In this document: one piece after another, positions 17,798-26,508 of the stretch
Position numbering within the stretch: position 1 is the first letter of the stretch
How the letters are laid out: every line of letters starts with the position of its first letter
Source: R-RK-3 sp031399085
Lineage (GTDB): Bacteria; Pseudomonadota; Alphaproteobacteria; Rhizobiales; Rhodomicrobiaceae
Direction of reading: 5' to 3'
Assembly: GCA_031399085.1 (NCBI GenBank)
Contig: JANNOQ010000079.1
Span: 62,001 to 126,000, forward strand
DNA length: 64,000 nucleotides
Made by a program: the position numbers and the translations under genes
Notes under the pieces: generated by a model
Database searches by the model: none
Told to the model about the DNA's origin: nothing
What the model saw: the letters and a program-made list of their open reading frames with translations, nothing else

Positions 17798-18679
17798 CTA
17801 CATTGCCGGGCGCGTCTCGGCGACCTCGGCGGACCGCTTAACCGCCTTCTGCACCTTCTCGAAGGCGCGCACCTCAATCTGACGGATGCGCTCCCGGCTA
17901 ACGCCGAATTCGCTCGAAAGCTCCTCCAAGGTCAGCGGATCTTCCGCCAGCCGCCGCGCCTCGAAAATACGCTTCTCGCGCGGCGTCAGCGTGTCGAGCG
18001 CGTCATGCAGATAGTTGCGGCGGCTGTCCAGCTCCTCGCGATCGACGAGCAGCGATTCCTGATCGGTCGCATCGTCGACAAGCCAGTCCTGCCATTCGCC
18101 GCCATCGGCATCGGCCCGTAGCGGCGAATTCAGCGAACTGTCGCCCGCCAAACGCCGGTTCATCGAAATCACGTCTTCCTCGGGAACGCCGAGCTTGGTC
18201 GCGATCGTCGTCACCTGATCCGGGCGCAGGTCGCCATCCTCGAACGCCTGAAGCTGACCCTTCAGCTTGCGCAGATTGAAGAACAACTTCTTCTGCGCCG
18301 CCGTGGTGCCCATCTTCACGAGGCTCCAAGAGCGCAAGATATATTCTTGTATTGCCGCCCGGATCCACCACATAGCATATGTGGCAAGGCGAAAGCCTTT
18401 CTCCGGATCGAAGCGCTTTACCGCCTGCATCAGGCCGACATTGCCTTCGGAGATAACCTCGCCGATCGGTAATCCGTAGCCGCGATAGCCCATCGCGATA
18501 CGGGCCACGAGGCGCAAATGCGAGGTGATAAGCCTTTGGGCAGCTTGCGGGTCTTCATGTTCCTGCCAGCGTTTGGCAAGCATGTATTCCTCTTGCGGCT
18601 CCAGCATCGGAAAGCGCCGAATTTGCTCGAGATAGCGCGATAAACCGCCGCTTGCTGCAACTGAGGGAAGTGAGGCCAT
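17798..18679 (-). CDS. rpoH: RNA polymerase heat-shock sigma factor (sigma-32)
   Basis: 293 residues from the ATG at 18679, which follows AAGGACAAGGCC; the longer frame to 18721 lacks a site. Sigma region 1.2 (LSRYLEQIRRFPMLEPQEEYMLAKRW), region 2 (HLRLVARIAMGYRGYGLP, EGNVGLMQAVKRFDPEKGFRL, YAMWWIRAAIQEYILRSWSLVK), the RpoH box QKKLFFNLRKLK near residue 128, and region 4 (LTLEELSSEFGVSRERIRQIE) are all present. The RpoH box marks it as a heat-shock sigma rather than RpoD. Alphaproteobacteria often have several rpoH copies, so this may be one of two. It lies 200 bases downstream of rluD on the same strand and ends at a strong terminator. Confidence 0.96.
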   Translation of the reverse strand: MASLPSVAASGGLSRYLEQIRRFPMLEPQEEYMLAKRWQEHEDPQAAQRLITSHLRLVARIAMGYRGYGLPIGEVISEGNVGLMQAVKRFDPEKGFRLATYAMWWIRAAIQEYILRSWSLVKMGTTAAQKKLFFNLRKLKGQLQAFEDGDLRPDQVTTIATKLGVPEEDVISMNRRLAGDSSLNSPLRADADGGEWQDWLVDDATDQESLLVDREELDSRRNYLHDALDTLTPREKRIFEARRLAEDPLTLEELSSEFGVSRERIRQIEVRAFEKVQKAVKRSAEVAETRPAM

Positions 18680-18878
18680 GGCCTTGTCCTTATTTACGCT
18701 TCGTACGTCGCCACCGATCAACGGTTAAACGACGGCTTTTATTCATTCGTTCCGCGAATTTGGCTCAACGGGCAAAGCAAACATCCGTGAACACCGTTTC
18801 GTCGCATCGTTTAACATTTTCGCTTCATAGTCTGGCTTCTCCTTCGTGCCAGATCGGCATTGACCAAGTGTCGAATAA

Positions 18879-19937
18879 TTACGATTTTGGCGCTTGTATC
18901 TTCTTGCGGTTTTTTGCCAGATTCGGCGTCCGCTTTTCCCTATTCATCTCCAGCGCGGTCACGGTTTCGCGCATGTCTGCGGGCAGTTCTGACCGAAACT
19001 GCATGAACTTGCCGCTTATGGGGTGAGTGAAGCCGAGAACAGCAGCGTGCAGCGCTTGCCTATCCATTGTTACTATCGCAGATTGGGCCCCGCCGTGCAA
19101 CGCACGAGTTTTTGATCGAAAGCCCCTCCCATATAGACTGTCTCCAATAATCGGATGCCCCAGATGGGCGAGGTGAACCCGTATTTGATGCGTCCGCCCG
19201 GTCTTCAGCACACACTCCAATAGGGTCGCAACAACCGCATCGCCGGTCTCGGGCAAAATTTTCTTTACCTTATACTCAGTGACCGCGTGTTTTCCGTCGG
19301 TATTCAAGACCGCCATTTTTAAGCGATTTGCGGAATGCCGGCCGATATTCGTCTCGATGACGCCCTTGGCCGGCTTAAGCTCGCCCCACACCAGAGCCAG
19401 ATATTCCCGCCGCAGCGGCCCTTGCCTGCCGTGATCGGCGAATTGCGCCGCCAGCCCGCGATGCGCGGCGTCGGTTTTCGCCACAACCATCACCCCGCTA
19501 GTATCCTTGTCGAGACGGTGGACGATGCCCGGCCGCCGCACACCGCCGATACCGGAGAGGCTATCGCCGCAATGCGCGATCAGCGCGTTCACCAGCGTGC
19601 CCGTCCAATTCCCGGCCGCAGGATGCACGACGAGGCCCACCGGCTTGTCGATGACGATCAAAGCGTCGTCTTCATAAAGAATTGCGAGCGGTATCGGCTC
19701 CGCCTCAGGCAATGCCGGCACGGACTCCGGCAGGTCGACCTCGAAAACCTCGTCGGGTTTGACCCTGTAATCGGGCTCGACTATCGTGCGGCCCTTGGCG
19801 CTTACCTGGCCTTGCTTGATTAAGTCCCGCGCGCGAGAACGGCTCAAATCCGGCAATTCGGCCGCGATGAATCTGTCGAGCCGTTGCCCTTCATGACCGT
19901 CACGCGCCGTAATCGACCGCTGCGCCATCTCTTGCAT
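18879..19937 (-). CDS. rluD: RluD-type 23S rRNA pseudouridine synthase
   Basis: About 352 residues from the ATG at 19937 (19928 also possible); the frame extends to 19997 but would then cover the start of the divergent gene. It carries an N-terminal S4 RNA-binding domain (QRLDRFIAAELPDLSRSRARDLIKQG) and the RluA-family catalytic core with HRLDKDTSG, whose aspartate attacks uridine, plus the later KTGRTHQIRVHLAHLGHPIIGD. RluD modifies uridines of helix 69 in 23S rRNA. The C-terminus has a basic tail (NREKRTPNLAKNRKKIQA). It is divergent from a small membrane protein and upstream of rpoH. Confidence 0.92.
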   Translation of the reverse strand: MQEMAQRSITARDGHEGQRLDRFIAAELPDLSRSRARDLIKQGQVSAKGRTIVEPDYRVKPDEVFEVDLPESVPALPEAEPIPLAILYEDDALIVIDKPVGLVVHPAAGNWTGTLVNALIAHCGDSLSGIGGVRRPGIVHRLDKDTSGVMVVAKTDAAHRGLAAQFADHGRQGPLRREYLALVWGELKPAKGVIETNIGRHSANRLKMAVLNTDGKHAVTEYKVKKILPETGDAVVATLLECVLKTGRTHQIRVHLAHLGHPIIGDSLYGRGFRSKTRALHGGAQSAIVTMDRQALHAAVLGFTHPISGKFMQFRSELPADMRETVTALEMNREKRTPNLAKNRKKIQAPKS

Positions 19938-19957
19938 CTTACGACTATTGAGGCCCA

Positions 19958-20329
19958 ATGCTGAACGAAGCCGAAATGACCGAGCCTGGAAGCACATTAA
20001 CGCCTAGCCAGGTCCGGAAATTGAAGATCGCCATCGCGATTATGAGCGTTCTATTGGTCGTGGGCTTTATCCTGCTTCTTGTCGGCATCTATTTGCAGTC
20101 GCAGAAGCTCACAAAAAAGCCAGAGGCGGCCTCGCCGCTGACCATTCCGGCGGGCGTGGCCGCCACGATCAATCTGCCGGTGAAGTCCGGCGCCGAACTC
20201 AGCCAAATTCTCGTCGATCAAGGCCGCCTCATCCTGCATCTGCGCCAGCCCGGCGGCGGCGAGGTCGCAATCATCGACCTGACGACCGGCCGGGAGGTTC
20301 AACGCATTCGGCTGATGCCCCCAGAATAG
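19958..20329 (+). CDS. Small single-pass membrane protein, DUF6476-like
   Basis: 123 residues (or 117 from the ATG at 19976). A basic stretch VRKLKIAIAI leads into one membrane helix, about 29-47 (MSVLLVVGFILLLVGIYLQ), followed by a beta-rich soluble domain with GAELSQILVDQGRLILHLRQPGGGEVAIIDLTTG. The layout and position beside rluD recall the DUF6476 family of alphaproteobacteria, from memory only. It probably faces the periplasm. Its function is unknown. Confidence 0.7.
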   Translation: MLNEAEMTEPGSTLTPSQVRKLKIAIAIMSVLLVVGFILLLVGIYLQSQKLTKKPEAASPLTIPAGVAATINLPVKSGAELSQILVDQGRLILHLRQPGGGEVAIIDLTTGREVQRIRLMPPE

Positions 20330-20380
20330 CCTTGATCGCCACCGGAGCGGCCTTTATATCTCGGTGTCACGCTTGCCAAT

Positions 20381-20455
20381 GTCCCGTTCGTCTAGCGGTT
20401 AGGACGCGGCCCTCTCACGGCTGAAACAGGGGTTCGATTCCCCTACGGGGCACCA
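20381..20455 (+). tRNA. tRNA-Glu (anticodon CTC)
   Basis: The acceptor stem GTCCCGT pairs with ACGGGGC, followed by discriminator A and an encoded CCA at 20453-20455. The anticodon loop CTCTCAC gives anticodon CTC, and the T arm reads AGGGGTTCGATTCCCCT. The start TCCCGTTCGTCTAGCGGTTAGGAC is the usual bacterial tRNA-Glu pattern. No integrase or attachment-site duplication is visible next to it. Confidence 0.95.
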
Positions 20456-20528
20456 TCAATCACAGTGTCCAGATTGTTGATAGCGCACTCCCATTCCTAA
20501 TCGGCGCGTGCGAGTAGACGACTGCGGA

Positions 20529-20921
20529 TTATCGCAGATCGGGAAAAGTTGTGTTTGCCGCGGGGACGCGAGCCTTGCTGCGCGCGCCAGGGCGAATTGG
20601 AAGCGTTGATCGCAAGGGCCGCCGGTCAATCCGTGGCACAGCTGAGCGTATGCGGGGCTGAACGGGAGTGACCTTAGGCTGAAACCGATAAGTCCGAGGC
20701 TGAGCCGAACGGCGCGGCACGCCGACTCCCGTCCGGCAGCGGTTGAGCGCATTGAGATAGCGGTCCGTGCACCTCCGATTTGCGAGATTGTCGTCGGCGG
20801 CACCGCGCACGCAGGCATCCCGTTCGAGCCGCGCGCTCGCGAGGCATCCCTGCCGCACTTGCGGCTCAGCGGCGGGCGCAGCGATACAGATCGCCAGGCA
20901 GGCCAGAAATATCCGTAGCAT
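20529..20921 (-). CDS. Small secreted four-cysteine protein
   Basis: 130 residues from the ATG at 20921, preceded by GAGGGACG. Residues 1-18 form a signal peptide (MLRIFLACLAICIAAPAA). The mature part has cysteines at 26, 37, 51 and 62, an evenly spaced pattern C-x10-C-x13-C-x10-C that would suit a disulfide-clamped helical hairpin, then a long Arg/Pro-rich tail (about 70-125) of low complexity. Two longer overlapping frames are open, but this one alone has a signal peptide and ribosome site. I do not recognise a family. Confidence 0.65.
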   Translation of the reverse strand: MLRIFLACLAICIAAPAAEPQVRQGCLASARLERDACVRGAADDNLANRRCTDRYLNALNRCRTGVGVPRRSAQPRTYRFQPKVTPVQPRIRSAVPRIDRRPLRSTLPIRPGARSKARVPAANTTFPDLR

Positions 20922-21137
20922 GGACGTCCCTCGAAGCTGATCGCTTTTAAATGGCGATCCGATCTTCGTTGAACAACCGGCAACGCTTTGCGTCATGCTT
21001 CATGGCACGCATCATGCCGCTATATCCCTCTGCCCCGATTGCCGGTGGGCAACAGAGAGTCATACTTGATGAGCTGAACGGCGAGCCGGAAACGGAGGCC
21101 GACGCGAGAGATCGTCAGCGCTCCACGAATCCAGGGA

Positions 21138-22955
21138 TTATTTAAGGGAATCACGCTCCCCGTCGAGGTGGAATGTAAGCCGTCCGCGCACAACGGCCGA
21201 GCTTAAATCGTCACCGGCCTCATAAGACGTGGAGGTCGACGAAGCGCCATTGCCGTCGAAGCCGTAATATAGGCCCTCCAGACCAAGACTGGTTCGCTCC
21301 GAAAGTTTGACTTCGAAGCCGCCACCGACGACGAAGCCTATCTTGTCTTCGCCGCCATCGGTGGTGACGGTGGCGATGTCCCCGAGGCCGCCGTCGCCGC
21401 CAGCGCCGCCAGCGCCATCGCCTTCTGGATCAAAGTCGGGATCGTTTTCGAAACGGCCGTCAAGGCCATTGCCGCCATTCTGAGTTGGGCCGGGTGACAA
21501 TGAAACGGACGCCAGGCTTTGCGCGCTGTTAGCAAAGGCGACGCCTGCGGTGCCGTACACGAGAACGCGATCAAAAGAATGCCCAAGTCGGACGCGGATT
21601 GAGGCGAGATAGTCGCGAAAACTATTATCAGCCCAATCGGCATCGCCCTCGATGCCGAGCACGCGCGCGCCGCTCTGCCAATTATAGCCGAGATGGACGC
21701 CGGCGAGCGCCCCGGCATCGTCCTCCAGCGAAATCAGTGCTGCGGCACCGCCGCCGCCGCCGCCGCCACCGCCGCCCGGATCGTCGGTGCCATCGCTTGT
21801 CGGGACGATCACGCCATCGGGGCTGGTATTGCCCGACGCCGCGCCGGGATCACCGGACACACCATCTGCACCATTGTCGGTCTTAACCGAGCTGACCCGT
21901 TTGCCATTGCCGAAACCGGCCCCGGCATTCCCACCGACATAAAATCCCGACCAGTTCGCAACGGCCGCCGACTGATAACCATCCTTAAAACTCTCATGCG
22001 GGGCACGGTCGAGATGCAGTGTCAAACGGGCGCGCAGGACGGTCAAATCCCGATCCTCGTCGAAGGCGTACCAAAGGCCCTCAAAGCCGGCGCTGACATT
22101 GCTTGCGATCATGTATTCGATGCCGGCGCCAACCACGACGCCGGTGTCGCTTCCGCCATCGCTATTGCCAAACCCGCTCAGGCTCGCCGTGCCGCCTGCT
22201 CCGCCTTGACCGCCGAGACCGCCATTGTTGGCAGGATCGTCCTCCTCGCCGGAGTCGTCGATTCCGTCATCATTCTGCCCGCCCACGCCGCCGGTTCCGC
22301 CGTTGCTAGCAAGCCCGATTGCCTCGGAGCCGCCGCTGTCGCGAATGGCAAGACCGCCGGTGATATAAAAGAAGACATCGTCGCGAGCAACGCCAAGGCG
22401 GCCGCGCAGGCTCGCCAAATAATTATCGAGGCCGCCATCGAATGAGGCATCGCCTTCAATGCCGAAAACGATGTTGCCACGCTGCCAATTGTAACCGAGA
22501 TGGAAGCCGCCGATGATGCTGTCGTCATCGCCGCTTTGGCCGGTCACCTGGCCGCCCGCACCGCCATTGCCGCCGTTGCCGCCTATGCGTTTCGCTATGC
22601 CATCCGGATTTGTGCTGTTGCCGCCGAGGCCGCCGAGACCGCCGTCATTGCCGTCATCGCCTTCTTCCCCATCGATGACATCCGGGACGAACAAGGTATT
22701 GTTATCGCCGCCGCCGCCGCCGCCGCCGCCACCATTACCGCCGCTGACCGTGAGGGTCTGACTATTGCCGTTTCCCCAGCCTCCGCCGATATGGCCGCCG
22801 GCGTAAAAGCCCGCCCAGTTTGGAACCGCGACGATAGCGGGCGCGTCTTTATAACTTTCGTAGGTCCGAAGATCGGCGGCTAGCGCCGGCGCAAAAGCAG
22901 ACGCTACCGAGAATGCGAGGACAGACCCCGCAGGCAAAAAACGAGCCCCAATCAT
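21138..22955 (-). CDS. Tandem-duplicated outer-membrane beta-barrel protein with glycine-rich inserts
   Basis: 605 residues from the ATG at 22955 (GGGGGCG upstream). Residues 1-27 are a signal peptide (ending APALA). Two units of about 280 residues follow, 32-316 and 321-598. Each runs from an NW-GFY-GG strand through HLGYNWQ-G and GIEGDA-: D-YLAS-R-RLG to a closing LT-HLD strand, the layout of small RopB/Omp25-type barrels. Between strands lie very glycine-rich loops: 72-83 and 394-403 are nearly pure Gly, and GG-GGLGG-type repeats fill 105-140, 218-260 and 510-525, PGRS-like in look. A unit alone is the normal protein size; the tandem fusion is unusual. It is preceded by a 530-base gap. Confidence 0.8.
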   Translation of the reverse strand: MIGARFLPAGSVLAFSVASAFAPALAADLRTYESYKDAPAIVAVPNWAGFYAGGHIGGGWGNGNSQTLTVSGGNGGGGGGGGGDNNTLFVPDVIDGEEGDDGNDGGLGGLGGNSTNPDGIAKRIGGNGGNGGAGGQVTGQSGDDDSIIGGFHLGYNWQRGNIVFGIEGDASFDGGLDNYLASLRGRLGVARDDVFFYITGGLAIRDSGGSEAIGLASNGGTGGVGGQNDDGIDDSGEEDDPANNGGLGGQGGAGGTASLSGFGNSDGGSDTGVVVGAGIEYMIASNVSAGFEGLWYAFDEDRDLTVLRARLTLHLDRAPHESFKDGYQSAAVANWSGFYVGGNAGAGFGNGKRVSSVKTDNGADGVSGDPGAASGNTSPDGVIVPTSDGTDDPGGGGGGGGGGAAALISLEDDAGALAGVHLGYNWQSGARVLGIEGDADWADNSFRDYLASIRVRLGHSFDRVLVYGTAGVAFANSAQSLASVSLSPGPTQNGGNGLDGRFENDPDFDPEGDGAGGAGGDGGLGDIATVTTDGGEDKIGFVVGGGFEVKLSERTSLGLEGLYYGFDGNGASSTSTSYEAGDDLSSAVVRGRLTFHLDGERDSLK

Positions 22956-23488
22956 TAACGCCCCCAAAAATACCCAAACGGTCCTGCGCCCCAGCAGGGA
23001 AGTGGCATTGCCTTCGAGTATAGTTATAGCAAATCTCACGGACCCCGCGAGGCGCAATTGCGGCTAGCTTATGTCGGAAAGATGGCCGATGGTTCGCGCA
23101 TGAGGCTGAAAGCGCGCAATATTAAAAAGCCAATTCAATTAGTTATCTGAGAATTATTGCTGGCGGGAGCGCTGGATACGTATGTGACCATTGAGTGACA
23201 GAACGAAAACGTCTGACTGTAAAAGGTTGCATTGTATAAGTAAACACAACCATTGGTTGTTAGATCAGCTTGGGCAATCTTTGTTTGTTCTAATTGCGGC
23301 CCTAAAAGTGCGGGGCACGATTCGAAGGTCGGTTACTGAGTTGCTATGACAATTGCCGCTGGCATTCTGGCGCCGATCGCGTCGGTCTGGATGATGGCAA
23401 CAAGATTGGCTCGCCTCAGGCGGCTGACACGCGAGGAGACGTCCAAAGTCTTTGGGCGAAAGGGAGCGAGGCGGCAGAAAAACGCGAT
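22956..23488. other. Gap upstream of the tandem barrel gene
   Basis: About 530 bases, lower in GC than the flanks between 23090 and 23330. It must contain the promoter of the barrel gene, but I cannot fix a box with confidence. A 48-codon plus-strand frame at 23346-23492 (starting MTIAAGILAPIASVW) overlaps the next gene by 4 bases and has only a weak ribosome site, so I do not call it. Confidence 0.4.
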
Positions 23489-24607
23489 CTAGGATTGCAT
23501 TTGCGTGCTCAAAGACGCGACGCTGTCGGCGAGCGCCAAAGATGACGTCAACCCCGGCGACTCGATCCCGAAGAGGTTGATCAATCCTGGGACCGCGTGG
23601 ACGTCAGGCCCCTGGATGACAAAATCCGCCGCCGCTTGTCCTGGCCCGACGATTTTCGGTCGTATGCCGCTATAGGCTGGCGCGAGCGCGTTATCTGGCA
23701 GCGCCGGCCAATATTGACGGATTGACTGATAAAATGTCCCGGCCCGATCGGGATTAATTTCATAGGTTATTTTTGTCACCCACTCCACATCGGGACCAAA
23801 CCGGGTTTGTCCGCCGAGATCGATGGTTGCGTGAATGCCGAGGCCCGCTTGCTCAGGCACAGGATATATCAGGTGTTTGAACGGTGATTTCACACCGGTA
23901 AGAGCAAAATAATTGCCCTTCGCAAAATACGGCCGCGGTATCGCGGCATCCGGCATACCGTCGATCAAGCGAGCCAAGGCGGGGGCATGCAACCCCGCCG
24001 CATTGACGACCAGCGCCGCAGTCAACGCCACGGAACTCTCACCGCCCACACGCAAAACGATACCCGAACTGGTGACAGCTCCGGCTTGGACGCGAGCGTT
24101 AAAGGCGACCAATCCCCCGGCATTCTCCAAATCACCCTGGAGAGCGAGCATGTAGGCGTGGCTATCGACGATGCCCGATGATGGTGAGAAGAGGGCCCGC
24201 ACGCAGGCGAGCTGCGGTTCCATGGCGCGGGCTTGTTCAGCGGTCAGCCATGCAAGATCCGTGACGCCATTCCGCTCCGCATTCGCCTTAAGCGCCTTGA
24301 GCTGCTCGACCTGATCCATGGACGTGGCCACGATCAGCTTTCCCACGGTTTCAGCCGCGATCCCCCGCTCGGCACAATAGGAATAGAGACGCGTTTTTCC
24401 TTGGACGCACAGCTGGGCCTTTAAACTGGCTTGCGGGTAATAAATGCCGGCATGCACCACTTCTGAATTGCGCGAGGACGTCTCGGTTCCGATGGCGTTC
24501 GCCGCTTCGAGCACAATTACTTCCCGTCCGGACAATGCAAGCGCGCGGCCGACCGCCAGGCCAACGACCCCTGCACCGATCACAACGGCGTCGACATGTT
24601 CGCTCAC
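23489..24607 (-). CDS. FAD-dependent oxidoreductase, L-2-hydroxyglutarate oxidase (LhgO)-like
   Basis: 372 residues. The N-terminus has a DAO-family dinucleotide fold (VVIGAGVVGLAVGRALALSGREVIVLE), followed by TSSRNSEVVHAGIYYP, in which the histidine region is characteristic of the LhgO/L2HGDH group, and later LVVNAAGLHAPALA, IYPVPEQAGLGIHATIDL and the C-terminal FGIESPGLTSSLALAD. LhgO oxidises L-2-hydroxyglutarate and relatives to 2-oxoacids, feeding electrons to quinone. Its ATG overlaps the TRAP large permease stop by 4 bases, making it the last gene of the dctPQM operon; the imported ligand is likely its substrate or precursor. Confidence 0.85.
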   Translation of the reverse strand: MSEHVDAVVIGAGVVGLAVGRALALSGREVIVLEAANAIGTETSSRNSEVVHAGIYYPQASLKAQLCVQGKTRLYSYCAERGIAAETVGKLIVATSMDQVEQLKALKANAERNGVTDLAWLTAEQARAMEPQLACVRALFSPSSGIVDSHAYMLALQGDLENAGGLVAFNARVQAGAVTSSGIVLRVGGESSVALTAALVVNAAGLHAPALARLIDGMPDAAIPRPYFAKGNYFALTGVKSPFKHLIYPVPEQAGLGIHATIDLGGQTRFGPDVEWVTKITYEINPDRAGTFYQSIRQYWPALPDNALAPAYSGIRPKIVGPGQAAADFVIQGPDVHAVPGLINLFGIESPGLTSSLALADSVASLSTQMQS

Positions 24608-25911
24608 CGGTTCCCCATCACGACTTGCGGCAGCCAGGTGACGATGCCCGGGAAGATCGTGATTAGAATGATTGCGATGACGAGCATGGCAAAGAACGGA
24701 ATTGCGGCGCGGGCCACCTCCATAGAATCCTTGCCCGACATGGTTTGCAAGACGAAGAGATTGAAACCGACCGGCGGGGTGACTTCCGCGATTTCAACCA
24801 GCAAGACAATGAAGATGCCGAACCAAATCAGGTCGAAGCCCGCCTGCTGGATCATCGGCAAAACAATTGTCGTTGTCAGCACGATCATCGAAACGCCGTC
24901 CAGCGCGGTCCCTAGCAGTATGTAAACGACGCAGAGTATTGCGATGAGGGCGTAAGGACTTGGATTGAGCCACGCCACCCACTCCGCCAGCGCGCGCGGG
25001 ATGCCGGTGAAACCCATCGCGACCGTCAGGAAGGCCGCGCCCGCGAGGATGAACATGATCATGCAGGACAACCGCGTCGCGCCCATCAGGCTGTCGCGAA
25101 ACGCGGCCCAGCTCAAAGACCCGCCAATCCACGCCAGCAGAAACGATCCCGCGACCCCAAACGCCGCTGCCTCGGTCGCCGTGGCATAACCGGCGATAAT
25201 GGCGCCGATGACACCGACGACCAGCAGAAGGCATGGCACGAGTTCGCGAGCCGCTGTGAATTTCTCGCGCCAGCTCGTGGGTGGTTCGGGGGGCGGCATA
25301 CGGCCCGGATTGAGCAACGCCCACACCGCGATGTAACCGCTGAACAGCGCCATAACGATTAAGCTCGGCAGCAGTCCGGCGATGAAGATCTGGATGATCG
25401 AAACCTCCGCCGCGACTGCATACACGACCATGATGATCGACGGCGGAATGAGGATGCCGAGTGTCCCAGCCCCGGCAAGGGTGCCGAGCGCGATACCCTC
25501 GTCGTAGCCCCGCCGCTTCAATTCCGGCAAGCCGATTTTGGCGACAGTGGCGCAGGTCGCGGCCGAGGAGCCCGAGACGGAGCCGAACAACCCGCAAGAG
25601 AGCACATTGACATGAAAGAGCCGTCCCGGCACTCGGCCCAGCCACGGGGCAAGGCCGGTAAACATCTGCTCCGAGAGCTTAGTCCGGTAGAGAATTTCGC
25701 CCATCCACACGAATAGCGGCAAGGCCGCCAATGTCCACGATGCCGTCGAACCCCACAAAGCCCCCGAAAGATTGGGGCCGGCTGGGGCGTTGACAAAGAG
25801 CTGCATGGCGATCCAGCCGACGGCGGCTAGCGCCATCGCCACCCATAAGCCGCCGGCGAGCAGGACACACAGGATGACGAGGAGCAATGCTCCAATCGCA
25901 AGCGCGCTCAC
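24604..25911 (-). CDS. TRAP transporter large permease (DctM)
   Basis: 435 residues, about twelve membrane helices, in the DctM-like subunit family of tripartite ATP-independent transporters. Typical features include GFSGSSAATCATVAKIGLPELKRRGYDEG-like text (here LFGSVSGSSAATCATVAKIGLP), GAGTLGILIPPSIIMVVYAV and the closing EVTPPVGFNLFVLQ. It uses a sodium or proton gradient to move the ligand delivered by the periplasmic receptor. The start lies 3 bases from the DctQ stop and the end overlaps the flavoprotein start (ATGA). All three transporter genes and the oxidase form one operon. Confidence 0.93.
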   Translation of the reverse strand: MSALAIGALLLVILCVLLAGGLWVAMALAAVGWIAMQLFVNAPAGPNLSGALWGSTASWTLAALPLFVWMGEILYRTKLSEQMFTGLAPWLGRVPGRLFHVNVLSCGLFGSVSGSSAATCATVAKIGLPELKRRGYDEGIALGTLAGAGTLGILIPPSIIMVVYAVAAEVSIIQIFIAGLLPSLIVMALFSGYIAVWALLNPGRMPPPEPPTSWREKFTAARELVPCLLLVVGVIGAIIAGYATATEAAAFGVAGSFLLAWIGGSLSWAAFRDSLMGATRLSCMIMFILAGAAFLTVAMGFTGIPRALAEWVAWLNPSPYALIAILCVVYILLGTALDGVSMIVLTTTIVLPMIQQAGFDLIWFGIFIVLLVEIAEVTPPVGFNLFVLQTMSGKDSMEVARAAIPFFAMLVIAIILITIFPGIVTWLPQVVMGNR

Positions 25912-25914
25912 GGC

Positions 25915-26508
25915 TCAAATTCCCTCGGAAAAGTCGCCGCGCGCGAGCCGGTCTCGCTCGGCGGTGACGTAACTCGGCTCGCGTCCGAAGACAGCAACCA
26001 GCAGCAGCTCATCGAGAACGGCGATTGTCAAAATTGCGGCTCCGATCAATGTCGGCATTTGCGGGATCCATAGCGGGATGACGAGAACCCCCTGCGCCTG
26101 GTCACCGAAGCTCCAGCTTTGAAACACCATGACGCCGAGCCACCAGGTCATGACCCCGCAGAACGTCGCGCCGATGCCAAGCGCGATAAGTTCGGCTAGG
26201 CGACGCCCTCTCGCGCCGAGTTGCTCGATCGCCAGGCCGACACGGATCAGTTCGCCTTGCTTGAACGTATGTGCAAGCGCCAGGAAGGCCGACGCCGCGC
26301 AGAACCACGCGGTTAAATCGTCGGCACCGGGAACCTGCATGCCGACTTCCCGGGCAGCAACTTGAGCCAGCATGAGCAAGCAGACGGCGCATATGGAGAC
26401 AGCGGCAAGGATGCCGCTGCCCCAATAAAGGCCATCGAGGCAGGAGCGTATCACCGTCGTGCGATGCGCGTCGCGGGCGAGCTGCGGCGGTGTTTCCAGT
26501 ACCGTCAC
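25915..26508 (-). CDS. TRAP transporter small permease (DctQ)
   Basis: 197 residues from a GTG at 26508, overlapping the receptor stop as GTGA; no ATG is available near the start and the upstream frame is the receptor gene's shadow. Four membrane helices are visible: SGILAAVSICAVCLLMLAQV, DDLTAWFCAASAFLALAHTF, a third around LIALGIGATFCGVMTWWLGVMVF and a fourth around PTLIGAAILTIAVLDELLLVAVF. This matches the DctQ fold, which scaffolds the large permease. The sequence FKQGELIRVGL is a common DctQ motif. Confidence 0.88.
   Translation of the reverse strand: MTVLETPPQLARDAHRTTVIRSCLDGLYWGSGILAAVSICAVCLLMLAQVAAREVGMQVPGADDLTAWFCAASAFLALAHTFKQGELIRVGLAIEQLGARGRRLAELIALGIGATFCGVMTWWLGVMVFQSWSFGDQAQGVLVIPLWIPQMPTLIGAAILTIAVLDELLLVAVFGREPSYVTAERDRLARGDFSEGI

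Noticed and set aside
20381..20600. tRNA-Glu as a possible integration site for a mobile element
   Set aside because: No integrase, no duplicated tRNA 3' end and no change of composition beside it.
23346..23492. A 48-codon plus-strand frame upstream of the tandem barrel gene
   Set aside because: Weak ribosome site and overlap with the end of the flavoprotein gene; no support beyond being open.
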